Below are positions 25,520-38,255 of a stretch of 64,000 nucleotides of DNA, in pieces. The position numbers and the translations under genes are program-made. The number at the start of each line of letters is the position of its first letter. The stretch's first letter is position 1. The notes under the pieces were generated by a model. The model was not told where the DNA came from. It made no database searches and was given only the letters and a program-made list of their open reading frames with translations. This DNA comes from Apophysomyces variabilis (lineage: Eukaryota; Mucoromycota; Mucoromycetes; Mucorales; Mucoraceae). The stretch is taken from the NCBI GenBank assembly GCA_002749535.1, contig MZZL01000409.1:124398-188397 (forward strand), read 5' to 3'.

Positions 25520-28481
25520 ATGACGGATCGCAAAGAAGAAGACGAAAAAACAACAGGAGTTGAATTTGAGGAGCATGCCCATGTGGAGCATGAAGATGAT
25601 ATCCCTCCGGAATTAGAAGCCTTACTTCATACCGATCCAAATACGGGCCTTACCTCAGCCGAAGTATCCGAACGCGAACTAAAATTTGGCAGGAACGAAC
25701 TGCCGGAACGCAAGACAAATCCATTTCTAAAGTTTTTCAGTTATTTTACCGGTCCTATTGCTTACTTGATCGAAATTGCCTGTATTATTGCCGGTGTGGT
25801 GGAAGATTGGTTAGACTTTGCTATTATTCTCGCCCTCCTATTGATTAATGCCTTGATTGGTTACATCGAAGAAGCCAAGGCTGAATCCGCGCTAGAAGCC
25901 CTACGACAGACATTGGCCCTTCATACCCGCTGTATCCGTAACGGAGAACTTGTCGAAGTCGCTGTTCAAGAATTAGTGCCCGGTGATATCATTGTCCTCC
26001 GTATCGGTGATATTGTCCCTGCCGACGGACGTCTGCTCGGTCTGGGCGTCAATGGTGAAGAAAGTGAAGCCGAACTCCAGATCGACCAATCCGCCCTTAC
26101 AGGAGAATCTCTTCCCGTGGCAAAAAAGAAAGGAAATACCGTTTATTCTTCCAGTATCGTCAAACAAGGCCAACAGCTCGTCGTTGTGACCAAGACCGGT
26201 GCAAACACCTTTATTGGCCGTGCCGCTAACCTCATCGCCATCACCACCGAAGAAGGTCATTTTCAAAAGATCATTGCCAAGATCGGAAATGTCTTGATTT
26301 GGTCTACGGTCGTCCTGGTCATCATTGTCTTGATTTATCAGTTGGTCCGATTCCGTGGAACTGATCAGGGCAACTGGAAACGAGTTTTGATGAATTGTCT
26401 GGTCCTTACCATTGCGGCCATCCCCGTCGGTCTGCCCACGGTCATGTCCGTCACAATGGCCATTGGCTCGAAACAGCTCGCTGCCAAAAAAGTCATTGTC
26501 AAACGTCTCACAGCCGTGGAGGAACTGGCTTCGGTCTCTGTTCTGTGTTCAGACAAGACAGGTACCCTGACATTGAACGAATTGACCTTTGATGAGCCCT
26601 GGCTGAACGAGGGTTATACGGCCGATGATATCCTTCTGTACTCCTACCTCGCGGCCGAACCAGGTGCCAACGATCCCATTGAAGCCGCGGTTCGCCGTGC
26701 GGCCGAAGGCTCGCTGGACATCCTACGCAACCGGCCTTCCAACCAACGTGATGTTCCAGGCTACAAGGTCACGGCTTTCCAACCCTTCAATCCCGTGACC
26801 AAGATGACCCAGGCAACGATCAAGGATCTCGATACAAACGAAACCTTCCGTGTCGCCAAAGGCGCTCCCCAGGTGATCACACGGCTTGTCGGTGGCCATG
26901 ATGAAGCTGTCCGTGCCGTCAATCAACTGGCTCGTCGTGGTTTGCGTGCCCTAGGTGTTGCCAAAACCGTCCCGGGCAACCTGGAAAAATTCGAAATGGT
27001 CGGTATGATCTCGCTCCTTGATCCACCACGACCCGACTCCTCAATGACCATCCGCGACTGTAACGCACTGGGTGTGGATGTGAAGATGATCACAGGTGAT
27101 CAACTTATCATTGCCAAAGAGGTCGCCACGCGTCTGAATATGGGTCGCGTGATCTTGGATGCGAACCATCTTGTGGATCCCAGCAAGTCTGAAGAAGAAG
27201 TGACAGAACACTGTCAACGAGCGGATGGCTTTGCCCAGGTTATTCCAGAACACAAGTACCGTGTGGTCGAATTGCTTCAGAACAAAGGTCTTCTCGTCGG
27301 CATGACAGGCGACGGTGTGAACGATGCGCCGGCTCTTAAAAAAGCCGATGTCGGCATTGCCGTCTCTGGTTGTACCGATGCTGCCCGTTCCGCTGCAGAC
27401 ATTGTTCTTCTGGCACCTGGCCTGTCCACGATCATCGACGGTGTGAAAACTTCGCGTGCCATCTTCCAACGTTTGCGATCCTATGCTTTGTACAGAATTA
27501 CCTCAACCATTCACTTTTTGTTGTTTATGTTCATTGTCACCATGGTTCATGACTGGGAAATGCCCGCTGTACTACTTATCATGATCTGTGTCTTGGTAGG
27601 ACCAAAAAGAAAAAAAAAAAGGTGGTTGTCTTTTTTCTTTACACTCAACGTTCTCTATTTAGAATGATGCGGCCACATTGGTCATCTCTGTGGATAACAC
27701 TGAAATTTCCGATAGACCTGATAAATGGCGTATTGGTCAGCTCTTGACACTTTCCACTATCTTGGCCGCTTTACTAGCAGCTCTTTCGTTTGCTCATTTC
27801 TATGTGGCTCGCGATGTGTTTGGCGTGTCAGACAACGAATTGCATTCCATTATCTACTTGCATCTTTCTTCAGGTAAAAACAAAAAGAGAAAAAAGAGAA
27901 ATATGTTTTTACCCTGTCCTCCCAATACAACAAGAACTCATTCCCTTTTTTGGATAGCACCTCACTTTGTTATCTTTTCCACGCGAGTTCCCGGTTTCTG
28001 GTGGGAAAATATGCCACATTGGATCTTTGCTGTGTGCATCATTGGCACGCAAATCATTGCTTTGTTCTTCTCCGTCTATGGTGTTTTCGGAGAGGACAAA
28101 CAAGTGGCTCCTTGTGGTTATGGTTGGGGATTTGCTGTTCTTGGTATCTCCCTTGTCTATTTTATGATTCTTGATGTGGTCAAAGTGTATATCTTCCGTT
28201 ACTGGAGCTTTGAATTGACGGCCAAGTTGGCGCCAACACCCAAGCGCAGACAAAAATTGCATCATCGCGAGCTCGAATATGGCAAAAAGGATAGGGTGGA
28301 CTTATCTTGGAAAAAAATCCATCGGTAAGCCTTTCTTTTCATTTTTAAGGTATTCTTTTTTCGGTGTTCTAAATGTTGGGCTCTACGTATATTCACATAT
28401 AGCACGGCCGAGCTTTTCCAAGTGATTGCCGCCTTCCAAAAATTTGCCTTGGGTGAAGAGTACCACGAGAAGACAACTTAA
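25520..28481 (+). CDS. PMA1: plasma-membrane H+-ATPase (P-type, P3A)
   Basis: This pump exports protons with ATP hydrolysis and powers nutrient uptake. Exons 25520-27595, 27663-27873, 27958-28324 and 28403-28481 give 2733 nt, 910 aa, close to yeast Pma1. Landmarks in order: acidic N-terminus, TM1-2 (residues ~70-125), actuator loop with LTGESLPV, TM3-4 with IPVGLPTVMSVTMAIG, phosphorylation site CSDKTGTLTLNE, nucleotide domain, hinge TGDGVNDAPALKKADVGIAV, and C-terminal membrane helices. Almost 76% of the coding length lies in exon 1; the 3' introns fall in the membrane domain. Codons are strongly C-ending (GCC, GTC, ATC) compared with neighbours, as expected for high expression. The C-terminus reads ALGEEYHEKTT, with Glu-Glu where yeast has the glucose-regulated Ser911-Thr912. 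The start follows a long pyrimidine leader. Confidence 0.97.
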
Positions 28482-29341
28482 AGTACAAAAAAGAAATCAA
28501 AAAGAAACAAGCAAACAAAAACGTCCCTTCTTTCTTCTTTATACGCCCCTATATATACACACACTTACATACAAGATCAATTTATCTCTTTCTTTGTCTC
28601 TTTGCTTTTCTCTCTTTCTCTTTATAAACTGAATGGTTACAGTTTCTTATAGGAAAATAAGAAAAATCCAAACACAAACAAGATTTATTACACAAGCATT
28701 GTTTTTATCTTTGGCTCTGCGAAATATAAAAGGGGAAGACAATGGGGAATGAAAATTCCCATAGAAACAATTCGGATAGGACACTTGTGTAACTTTAACT
28801 TTTTGTAATTAGTTCGTAAAGGTGTATCCTGGTGCATCTTGCAGAGGAAGCATGTTCTCTCTCTGGTCCACCTTAGCTGTTTCTTTTTTGAAACAGATAA
28901 ACCAAAAAAGGAGACTGTTGTTCGTTTGTTTTTTTCTTTCCATGCTTTGCATGACATGATGGTGCATGCTCCGTAAAAGTTATGTCATCTATCTCGGCGA
29001 CATGAAAACTTTTTTCACGCCATGACAACGCATTATACAGTAAATCTCACTATCTCATCATCCTCCTAACAGCATGAATTCGGATGCCATGACTCCGTTG
29101 CCGGCGTGACGCCTTAGTTGGTCGTTTTAGTGTATTAGCAATTATTATTGTCTGATCGAATTGTTTATGGATGTTTATAGCTTAACACACGCCATTTCAA
29201 GGGAGACTCACTCCATAACAATCATACACTATCTCTTTTCATACTAGTTTGTGTTCTAATGCATGTTGAACTGGGTCTTATCTCAGCTAAGTATTGCTGT
29301 CGTCTAGTATTTCTCTCTTTTCTATATCATTAGAGATTACT

Positions 29342-29398
29342 GAGGACAATCCATTTTGTTGCTATTCTTATTATTAATTGTTCGTATAGATTGTCCTC
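29342..29398. repeat. inverted repeat, 10-bp stem
   Basis: GAGGACAATC at 29342-29351 is matched by GATTGTCCTC at 29389-29398, with a 37-nt AT-rich loop. It might form a hairpin in DNA or RNA. No element boundaries or ORF coincide with it. Confidence 0.5.
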
Positions 29399-30290
29399 GA
29401 TGCATAAATAATTTAAAAAGCAAGATATATTTATAGAAGAAGGTTTTGTTGCTTTGTTTTCTTTCTTTTGCTATCTAGCATGACGAAAAGGAGCTTATCG
29501 CCCATCTCTAATGAGCTTATCGGAACCTTAGGAATGAATCGAAGTTCTGATTCGACCGACGTTTTGCATTTGTTTTCTTTTCAGACACGACCCTAGTATA
29601 TCCCGAAGGCCGAGACTCTAGGAAGTGGTGCGGTTCAATTCAACCCTATGTTCGCATCTGCGTATCCGAAATCACCCGATGGTTTTCCGGGTACCTCGAC
29701 ATGGCCGCAAGCATTCTGTAGCGTTCATCATTGTCAAGTATGCGGTGCCCGATCAAAGATGTCTCAAGCATCTTGACTGAGATATATTGTCTTTCTGAGG
29801 TTAGGTGATCCTGTGTAATAATAGGCCATATCCAGAAAGATGTCGTGCTTCTCTCGGAATTGGCGTTTGTTGTACCATTTGATTTTCTTTTAAAAGTCTG
29901 TGCATTTTACTAAGAGATCCAGTTCATCATTAGCTATTGTTGCCGGAAAGAATTCACCTTTATGCAAAAAAGCATGGCGTGTCATTTTATATTCTTCTGG
30001 ACTGGAATTATGTGAATATAGGAACCTTTTCATATGTTCCATTTCTGTCTACTTTGATCTACCGAATGACCTCATCATGCATTCGATGAGTAAAGGTACA
30101 AGTACATCGAACAGGTTAAATAACAGGAATGAAAGGGGACAAGATGTCTTCTTATCCGTAGAAAGGGACGTGTCATGATCTAATCTTTCAGTTTGTGCAC
30201 TCGTGGAAAGTGGGGGTAATTGTTGCCAATCAATGTCATGGAAAGCTATGAACTAGATTTGCTTAGCTCGGAAGTATCGTTTGGAGTGCA

Positions 30291-30382
30291 GAGTTATAGT
30301 TTGATTGTGGCATCACTTATCGATAAAGCTTAGATGATAATAGTCAAACTGATAAGCGTATTACGTGCATGAACTGCAGAAG
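30291..30382 (+). repeat. diverged interspersed repeat, copy 2
   Basis: This is the second copy of the repeat at 1473-1541, same orientation, ending with the same 16-mer and carrying a ~23-base longer middle. The two copies are 29 kb apart, both in gene-free DNA. Confidence 0.5.
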
Positions 30383-32042
30383 TAGGATTAACAGGATAAT
30401 GGTTGATTCTCGACGATTATCGGCCATTGGATTGCTCATTCATGTTTCGTCGTTCTTACAGTCAGCATAACAATATCTCTCTCACTCTCAGCAATACCCA
30501 AAGTTAAAAAACTGGAATACTGAACTTTTACAGCATCATTCTCCGCATTTCAAAGATGACATGATAACAATTTTATTTATCTTGGACTTTTATCACATTT
30601 AGTCCCAATTCGAAAATCGTATTCTATTTACTTGTCCTTTTGTCCACCAACAACAAGTCATACAAGTCATTCTTTATCAGCGTATCTGTTGTTCTTTCAC
30701 TAGCTCTAAAACAACCAGCAGCCAAGGTCATTCTATTTTATCCACCCAAGGCCAAAGACCAGTCTGAAATGAATCCAAATCGATATGCAAAATGTTGTAA
30801 ATCCATCTGCACGTGAAAAAAGAAGAAAGGGAGACTGACACCAAAAACAGTGCAATGCCATCGCTTATCTATAAAAAAAATATTCCGTCCCACACTAAAA
30901 ACTTGTTTCGCAAGGTTGATAAGATATGAACAAGAAACAAAGAATATCAAAGATGGAAGAGGCTTCTCCTTTCTTTCCCCTTTCCCTCATGATATTAGCT
31001 CCCGGTAGTGTTTGATATAAGTAAGGTAAGAGGGAACGAAGAAGATAAAAAAAAAGAAGATACATAAGGAATCCAACTGATTCGTATCTTAATTTTTTTT
31101 TATATAGGATATCATATTGTATAACTGTCAATGGGAGATCTCAGACGTTCTGCATCTTCTTTTCTTTTTAGTGAGCTGCAGTGCATTAGAGCAATCCTTC
31201 TTTTTTCCTTTTATCAAATAAGGCATCAGTCCTTTATGGGTTCTCTTAGAAATTACTAAATCATTCCTTTATACCAACGATACGAGAGTGATTGAATGCT
31301 TTCTCTTCAATGAGGATTATGGAATAGGAAGAGACAAAGACATCGATAGATAAAACATGACGTGCTCCTTTTGTTTGGACTGTAAAGTGATATTCAAGTA
31401 TATTCTTAAAAAAAAAGCAATGTCCATTACTTCTGGGTTGAACTCTCTTTTTCCCTGTCCTCCTTTCTCTCCTTCCGTTCTCTCTTTTTCTCTTTCTCTA
31501 TGGCCTCTCAGCACGCTCGGATGTCATCATGTGGTCATTCATCATCATGTGCTTTGTAGTTGTCCAAATCTTGTCAACAACCACATGGATATAATTATCT
31601 ATTACTGCCGGTCATTTTTTTTTGTTTCTTCATTTTATACCTTTCTATCTATTTCTCTTTCTCTTCATTTTCTCTTTTACTTTATCTTGATTACCCCTTG
31701 AGAAAGAATGTACATATATAGGATGATCATTTTAAGTAAAGTGTGAACAATTTAAGTGACGATAGTAAAATGAAAGAAAGTTGGGAGGGGTTGAGAAAAA
31801 AAAATAAAGTGATCAATGCAGTGATTGTAAATTTTTTTCACATGCGAAATGCATAAACCAATCAGATAAGGCTTGGACCAAACACACACACACAGAGAGA
31901 GGGAGAGAGAAAAAAGAAAAAAGAGAGAGAAGCGTGTGTGTGTATGGAAGAAGTTAAGTTGCTCTGTTATTGCTTATCAGCATTTGGTGTTTTTCCCAAT
32001 CAACTACGCTGGTTTCAAAGAGAATTGTTTATTTCCTTTTTA

Positions 32043-32376
32043 TTTTGACCCTTTCGTTCATCACCCTTTCTCTCTTTCTCTCTCTTTTCTCTCACTCTCT
32101 CACTCTCTCTCTTTGTTTTTCTGCGCCCTTTCGGATCCTCCGTCACTGTTTCTGTCTTGTTCTGTCTCGATCGCTGCCTTGTCTTGCCTATCCCAAAAAG
32201 AATCTTTTTTTTTTAACTCTCTCACGCTAATTGAGGAAAAGGAAATAAAAAAAATAGATTTATTTGTCTTTTTAGTTGTTTTTATCTCTCTCTCTCTTCT
32301 TTCTCTTTTTCTTTTTTTTTTTCTCTTTTCTTGCTTTCCTTCGCATTTCCTCCTCGCTTTGCTTGGCTTTTATATC
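32043..32376 (+). promoter_or_regulatory. perilipin pyrimidine-rich leader
   Basis: Repeated TCTC and T-rich blocks run from about 32050 to the start codon with few purine interruptions. It resembles the PMA1 leader in composition and position. Some T/C runs could be 5' UTR. No start site can be read directly. Confidence 0.5.
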
Positions 32377-33677
32377 ATGGCCCGACGTCAACATCGTCAA
32401 CACGAAAACGGTAAGCAGCCCTATAGTCCCTATCACTAACAAACCAAAAAAAAATCATAATTGTAAATTATCTCATGCTTATCCCTTTCCTTTTGGTTCC
32501 CTTGGCAGGTCAAAACGGACACTTTAAACATTCCGAAGCCAATGGGGTTCCTATTGGAAAAGAAAGAGTGGCTAAACAGCCTAATGGTGGGTTTGTTTCG
32601 CGAGTGACTTCCCTTCCTATTGTCAAGGATAGTGTATCCACCGCCAATGCACTTGCCCACAAGACAAGACTAGGACAACTCGCACTTTCTACTGCCAATA
32701 CCACGTGGTCTACCTTGTCCAGTCGTCAGCCAGCCGCTGTCCAGAATTATTATGAAGCCTACATCAAGCCACATGTTCAAAAAGCAGATGATCTAGGCTG
32801 TCAATCTTTGGACACGTTCCAGAAAAAATTCCCTGTCATTGCAGAACCCACAGAAGACATCGTCAACAGAGTTGTCACACCTGCTTACCAGATCATCGAT
32901 GGTGTCAAGGTCCGGGTCAATACCACTATTAACACCGTGACCGCACCGGCCTACGTCGTCACCCGTGCCTCGAATCGCCAACTCGGTAAGGTGGTAGATC
33001 GAGTAGAGACAGTCATCGACAGGTACTTGCCTCCCAATGAAAAAAAATCCCGTCGTGGAAAGGATCAAGAACAAGAAAATGCCAATCAAGCTTGGCGGGC
33101 CTATCTTGTCCTGAGAGAAGCTTCGGCTAGGCTGAGCCAACGTGTGGCTGATCAGGTGCGCGCCCAATGGCCGGCAGAGGAGTTGTCCGGCATGATCCGA
33201 TCCGTTACCGACAGCATCCAACTCCTTCAGGAAACTCTCCGCCATTCGGTCATTGTCTACAGCCATGCAGCACAGGAGCGATTCGCCCCTAATCTTCCCT
33301 CGCATGTCGAACATCTCCGTAAGGTGACCCATGACCAGTTAGAACGTCTGATCCAGCATACGTCCAATCAGCTCCAACAGATCTACACCTTTATTGAAAC
33401 GCAATCCTCCGAAAAGACACCGGAATGGCTCAAGATCCGCATTCAGTCCTTGATGGCCATTACTCAAGAGCAACTGGCCCTTGTGAGACAAGAATATGCC
33501 CGAACAGACATCTCGTCCTATGATAAGGCCAAACATGTTGCCCAAAGTTTGCAAGAGCAGGTCCTCCCTTCGCTCCAGGCCATTCAATTGCAACTCCAAA
33601 AGTACACCAAGAAGGCTCAGGATGAACTCAAATGGCCTCTGGAATATCTTGGTTTCATACACCATAAAGTGCAATAA
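32377..33677 (+). CDS. perilipin-family lipid-droplet protein
   Basis: This protein likely coats lipid droplets and controls lipase access. Exons 32377-32410 and 32509-33677 give 1203 nt, 400 aa. The N-terminal PAT-like region reads RVTSLPIVKDSVSTANALAH, then QPAAVQNYYEAYIKPHVQKA and LDTFQKKFPVIAEPTEDIV, matching the perilipin pattern of SLP followed by an amphipathic 11-mer region and a PxxxxPTxxV block. Residues ~130-180 repeat VVTPAYQIIDGVKVRVNTT and VTAPAYVVTRA, typical of droplet-binding amphipathic helices. The C-terminal half is predicted helical (DSIQLLQETLRHSV, QLQQIYTFIETQ). No signal peptide or membrane helix is seen. The coding sequence is richer in C-ending codons than most neighbours, suggesting strong expression. 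The stop codon lies inside AATAAA. Family is assigned from motif order; fungal perilipins are known from Metarhizium and others. Confidence 0.85.
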
Positions 33678-34040
33678 AAAGAAAAAGAAAAAAGGGAAGA
33701 TGCACGCACCAAGAACAAAGAAAAATTCCAATATAATTTGCTTTTGCCTCCAAGAACTTGACGTCCCTTGTTGATTCTCATCTCTCCTCTCTCTTTAGCT
33801 TTCCCCTCTTCCTTCCTGTCGCTGTTTTCGTCGTTTCATGTCTGTTACCCTTTCCTTTCCTTTCCTTTCCCTTTCTTCTCCCTTTTTCTTCGTTCCACTT
33901 TCTTTAGGTTTCCATTGTATTAATCTTTTATTCGCGAAAAAGCATAAAAACACAGATGCAAACCAGGCACACAAAAATATATATATACAGTTCCTTTTGT
34001 TGTCTCTCTATTTCTCTTGTTCTGCTTATAGTTCTTTGAG
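33678..34040. other. convergent 3' intergenic region (perilipin/COX20)
   Basis: It contains the perilipin 3' UTR (AATAAA overlaps its stop) and the COX20 3' end. A TTTCC tandem run lies at about 33850-33870. No gene is seen. Confidence 0.45.
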
Positions 34041-34653
34041 TTATTCCTTCGTTTGTTCCGCTGTATCCACCACCACCTGGAAAGCACCTTTGCGTTCATT
34101 GACCACCGTGGGAGGTCGTCGTGATTCGGTTTCCTTCACAATCATATGCAATTTTTCCAACTTTTGTTTACGTTGCATTTGGCACATTTCAAAAGCAATG
34201 ATCGAGACTCCACAAAAAGCGCCCACAGCCCAATTCGCTGCACTAGGCACCTTAGCTAAAAGGGGCAAAAAGAAAAGCAACCCGTTTCAGTAAAAATCCC
34301 TCACCATGATGAAAAAAAAACATACATGTCGCAATGTATCGAATACTACCCAAACCCAGTCCAGCACCTATCAATTCAATCATTCAGCCTTCTTTGCTGG
34401 TTCAACAAACGATAGACAATTATGTATCTACCCATGCCATAAAGTAGCGAGTTACGAGCACAAGGAATGCGATTGAGGTCCTTGAAGTCTTCCATTTTCA
34501 CCGTCTAGCAAAAAGAATCCATCGGTTACCATGGCACTGAATGGGCATGTTGCGCAGACAAAGAAAAAAAAAAAGAAGGAAAGCCCTGCATTAGTTACTT
34601 ACCTTGAGGGCATCGGTGAAAGTGGGTCTAGATGAATCGTCGGAAGTGGCCAT
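34041..34653 (-). CDS. COX20: cytochrome c oxidase assembly protein COX20
   Basis: This mitochondrial inner-membrane chaperone guides Cox2 maturation. Four short exons, joined at GT-AG introns, give about 134 aa. Exon 1 encodes MATSDDSSRPTFTDALK. Exon 2 has TVKMEDFKDLNRIPCARNSL with the conserved IPCARNSLLYG core. Exon 3 has GAGLGLGSIRYIAT, a glycine-rich first membrane helix. Exon 4 gives SKVPSAANWAVGAFCGVSII, the second helix and AANWAVG signature, followed by FEMCQMQRKQKLEKL. The two helices and charged tail match Cox20/FAM36A topology. A longer initial frame upstream of 34653 is in another exon or UTR and lacks conservation. It converges with perilipin. Confidence 0.9.
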
Positions 34654-36528
34654 TGGGGACGGGAATGATGTTTCGTTTTCTACCGGTTCTAATGAGGAAA
34701 CTCGCAGGGCCTCCCCGCACCGTTCAATGCCCACGCACAAACAAAAAGAAAAAAAAATTCCGGCGGAGAAATGGGGCCTCGTTGCTTTGATTGTTAGGTA
34801 CACGTTTTCATTCTCATGTCACTTTCGGATTAGACCTTTGTGGAGAAAGATAAGGGTTATACACAACGATCCTTTTCTTGGATATTACCAAGCTGGTTAT
34901 GTGTATGATAATTCCTACTTTTTTGGTGGTGTGAGAACTTTCTACCCTTTGGAAAACAGTATCTCTCAGTTTCGCTTTTTTTTTGTCCCTGATCATTTCT
35001 AATAATATACCTTAATTCATCGCCGTGAATAGTAAAGAACAGAAGGGTAAGGACTGGGTCTTGTCTTGCTATAGTTGCTTAGACTGATGCCAAGTTCTTG
35101 TGCAACCTCTTCATATGAATGACATCCATCATCATGATCACATAATGAGCTCATACCATGTGCGTGGGTGTGTGTGCTATGTGTGCTATGTCAAAATTCA
35201 TCTCTGATAGCGGAAGAGGTGTTTATTAACTGCATTTTTTTTCTTGCCGTGGATGTTACTATGAGCAGCAAGACAAAGCTAATAAATGCATCAACATCAT
35301 TAGGATGCATGCATTTACAGATTGACTGACAGATGCCTTATCACTTGGCGAATACACTCGCCTCTATATCTAGTCAAGTCACTCACATTCGCAAACTCAA
35401 CGGCTTTCCTTCTATAAAAAAGGGGCTTTTTGTTTTCTCGACAAGCGATGTGTAATCTATATGTTTGACAAAGAGAAGGGTTGCTGGTTTGTCAGATTTT
35501 TAATGAGTGATGGGTTCACAAGCAAAGAAGTACGATCCATATATTTCCATGCGATAAACATTAGTATGGAAACTGTCCGTGGGAAACGAGCAAATGTTTC
35601 ATCTTGTATCCCATCACGACCACAGGAGAGATAAACACAAAGAGAGAAAGGATTATAAAAAGCGCGGCGTCTTAATCTTATGAAGCGGCAAAGCGTAAAT
35701 CTGCCCTTTCAAGGATAATCCGCTTGTGTTATATACGTGGGACGACCACGAGCTTACTGTGCATGATAGAAAGACTATCGGCATTTTTCCGATTTAAGAA
35801 AACCCAAGATTGTGGCATGCAGTAGAATGAAAAGGAAAGGCGACCTATAGTTTGAGAACAAGAGACAACGGAAAGTATAAAACGGTCATCGATAATCGGC
35901 ACGTGTCAATGAGTTGGATACCATTATTTCGCGCACGAGCCTATAACGATCGGCGCAAGCCTAAATTGTATTATCTTGGTCCATCAGCACAATGTCATGT
36001 GAAAATGATACATGTGAAAAGGCAAAATTATCACGCAACAAGTCTAAGAAGACCATAAGTTGAAATAGTGTTGCAAAACGCAACAAAGCCTTGTGGAGGG
36101 ATTGTTATGTGTGATGGTTACTATTATATATGCGGAGAAAGAAAAAGGCTCGAACTTTCGAAAACCCAAGGATGGTTAGCGCTTTGGTCAAAAAGTAACA
36201 ACTTTATGGTCGCTCGTTTTAGCATTGGTAACAAGAATCCTCAACGGGACTGTTCTTTTACTGATCGCAAACGCCATATATAGATCGAAACCAAATCTCC
36301 ATGGATTCCTTTTTATTTTTGTCTCCAAACTTTACTCTTGTCTAAATCATCAAAGATATATATACAGATACACACAAACATATACAGCACATACAATATA
36401 CATATACAAGTGAAATTGACTTAACCCAACTTGTTTTATACGAGGTAGGAAAAGAATAACTGACTTTTTCTTTTATTGCAATCGCATAATCTGACTTTAC
36501 ATAACATCAACCAGTAATTATATTATTC
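34654..36528. other. intergenic region (COX20 to zinc-finger gene)
   Basis: This divergent spacer has no recognised coding sequence. ORFs near 35852-36058 and 36068-36283 lack motifs. A TATA/CA-rich stretch lies near 36355-36410, before the transcription factor start. Confidence 0.45.
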
Positions 36529-38255
36529 ATGGATTCCCGTCATGTAAACACCTATATACCTGTCTCTGTTATGGATAATCGTCAATGCTTTCTATCATAT
36601 CCTCCTAATGTCCATTCCAAGCTAGCTGGGACGACAGGATTAATACCATCAGGTACAGCTTATCAGAAAAAAACCGAACCTAGTCATGTTCGTATTTTAT
36701 ATGCTTAGCTAACTACCCATTTGTTGCAGATGAAAGATGTTCCTTTAATTCAGCCTCTGAATGCAACTGGCCCTCCACAGATTCAATTCAGCAAGCCGAT
36801 ATGAATTGCCAAGTTCAAGAATCCATGTCTGAAGCATCCTCGATGGAGATTCACACGCCGGAAATACTTTCCATACCGGACACAACACCTCCCCTTCCCT
36901 CCTACGTCTCTGCAATCCATACCAATACAATATCACCGACACCTACTTCCGCGCTTTATCTGCATACTCCAACTGACACAACGCCTTTTATCAAAGAAGA
37001 AGGTCCGATTTGGACTCCATATACGGATGATAATGTACAATATGACCTGAATGTATGATAACTGGTATACGACGGCCAGAATAGTTTGCATTGACACATG
37101 TTATGAATCTCTTTTTTGTGCCTTGTTTTACCAGGTCTCACCTGAAAATACGACTGATGGCATTAGATCCGATCATCGCCATACCGTTTCCGTCGCTTGT
37201 TACGCTCCGAAATCTACCAGCCGACCGCTCGGTGACACGGGCGGCAAGATACCGCGAAAGCAGTCTATGCCGATAAAGAAAAAAGACGCCCTATCCTTAT
37301 TCAGTCATCTTTCCAAAGAAGAGCTTATCCGACGCGTTGTTGAACTGGAAAACCAAAAGAGGATGAGCCATTTGAAATCCCAGGGTAAAGAAAAAAAAAA
37401 GGACAAGATGAGCGGTATCACTCAATTACTTTATACTGCTGATAGTTCCCTCCGCTACCCCACCTTCACCTGTTCCATCAGAGCCAGAGGAAGATGAAGG
37501 ACAGAAATTCCCTTGTCACTGGGCGAACTGCCATTTGAAATGGTCTACATTAGATCAATTAATGACTCATCTCCGAGAGGAACATATCGGTAGTGGCAAG
37601 GTACACAAACTCACTTAAACAAGAAAGTAAACATTGACTGTCCCCACCCTCTCCTCCCCAACAAAATTTTTTCCTCTAGGCAGCGTATCATTGCGAATGG
37701 AATGGATGCCCTCGTAAGACAAAGCCATTTATGAAACGACATAAAATGCATAATCATATGCGGACACATACAGGCGAGAAGCCATTCGCATGCACTGTCC
37801 AAAGCTGCAATAAGCGATTCTCAAGACTAGATTCTCTGAACACTCATATCAGAACTCATTCCGACGTGCGACCGTACATCTGCCCAATACAGAGTTGTGG
37901 AAAAGCCTATTTTCACTCACGGTCTCTAAGGAAACACATCAAATCCCACGATGTCCCTATCAAATCATCTAGTGGTACCATGGAAACAAATGAACTTCTC
38001 CAAAGAACCGTATCCACTATGCCCTCCATTCACTTTAAGTCCATGAAAATGCCCGAACATTATCATATGAAATCCGTCAACACAATCACCACCCCTACCA
38101 TGACCAACCCCGGCAGCGTGATCCATACTGCCGCTACAACAAACTCTTCTCTTCCCTATGACAATAATGCATCTATCTACCATCATCGTTATCACCATGA
38201 ACAACAACACCATCACCACGGGACATTTCCAAAACAATCTTATGTCTACCTATGA
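36529..38255 (+). CDS. C2H2 zinc-finger transcription factor, four GLI-like fingers
   Basis: This is a probable DNA-binding regulator. At least five introns are needed. The N-terminal part (MDSRHVNTYIPVSVMD, VQESMSEASSMEIHTPEIL) is Ser/Thr/Pro-rich and likely an activation region; residue KEELIRRVVELENQKR suggests a short coiled coil. Four fingers follow: FPCHWANCHLKWSTLDQLMT, YHCEWNGCPRKTKPFMKRHK, FACTVQSCNKRFSRLDSLNT and YICPIQSCGKAYFHSRSLRK. The first two have C-x4-C spacing and the EEHIG linker found in GLI/ZIC-like fungal factors; the second is followed by the THTGEKPF linker. The C-terminal tail is Met/Thr-rich with a His-rich run (HHRYHHEQQHHHH). Target genes are unknown; Zap1-like zinc regulation is only one possibility and not supported by motifs beyond the fingers. 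Confidence 0.88.

Larger units (their letters stand above)
28482..32376. other. 3.9-kb intergenic region (PMA1 to perilipin)
   Basis: No known protein family is encoded. It contains a 10-bp perfect inverted repeat (29342-29398), copy 2 of the diverged repeat (30291-30382), a CA/GA run near 31882-31910, and the perilipin leader at its right end. ORFs in the final kilobase are translations of the pyrimidine-rich leader. Confidence 0.5.

Noticed and set aside
31873..32439. 188-codon plus ORF upstream of perilipin
   Set aside because: It translates CA/GA repeat and the pyrimidine leader into Arg/Glu and Phe/Leu/Ser runs and overlaps perilipin exon 1 in another frame.
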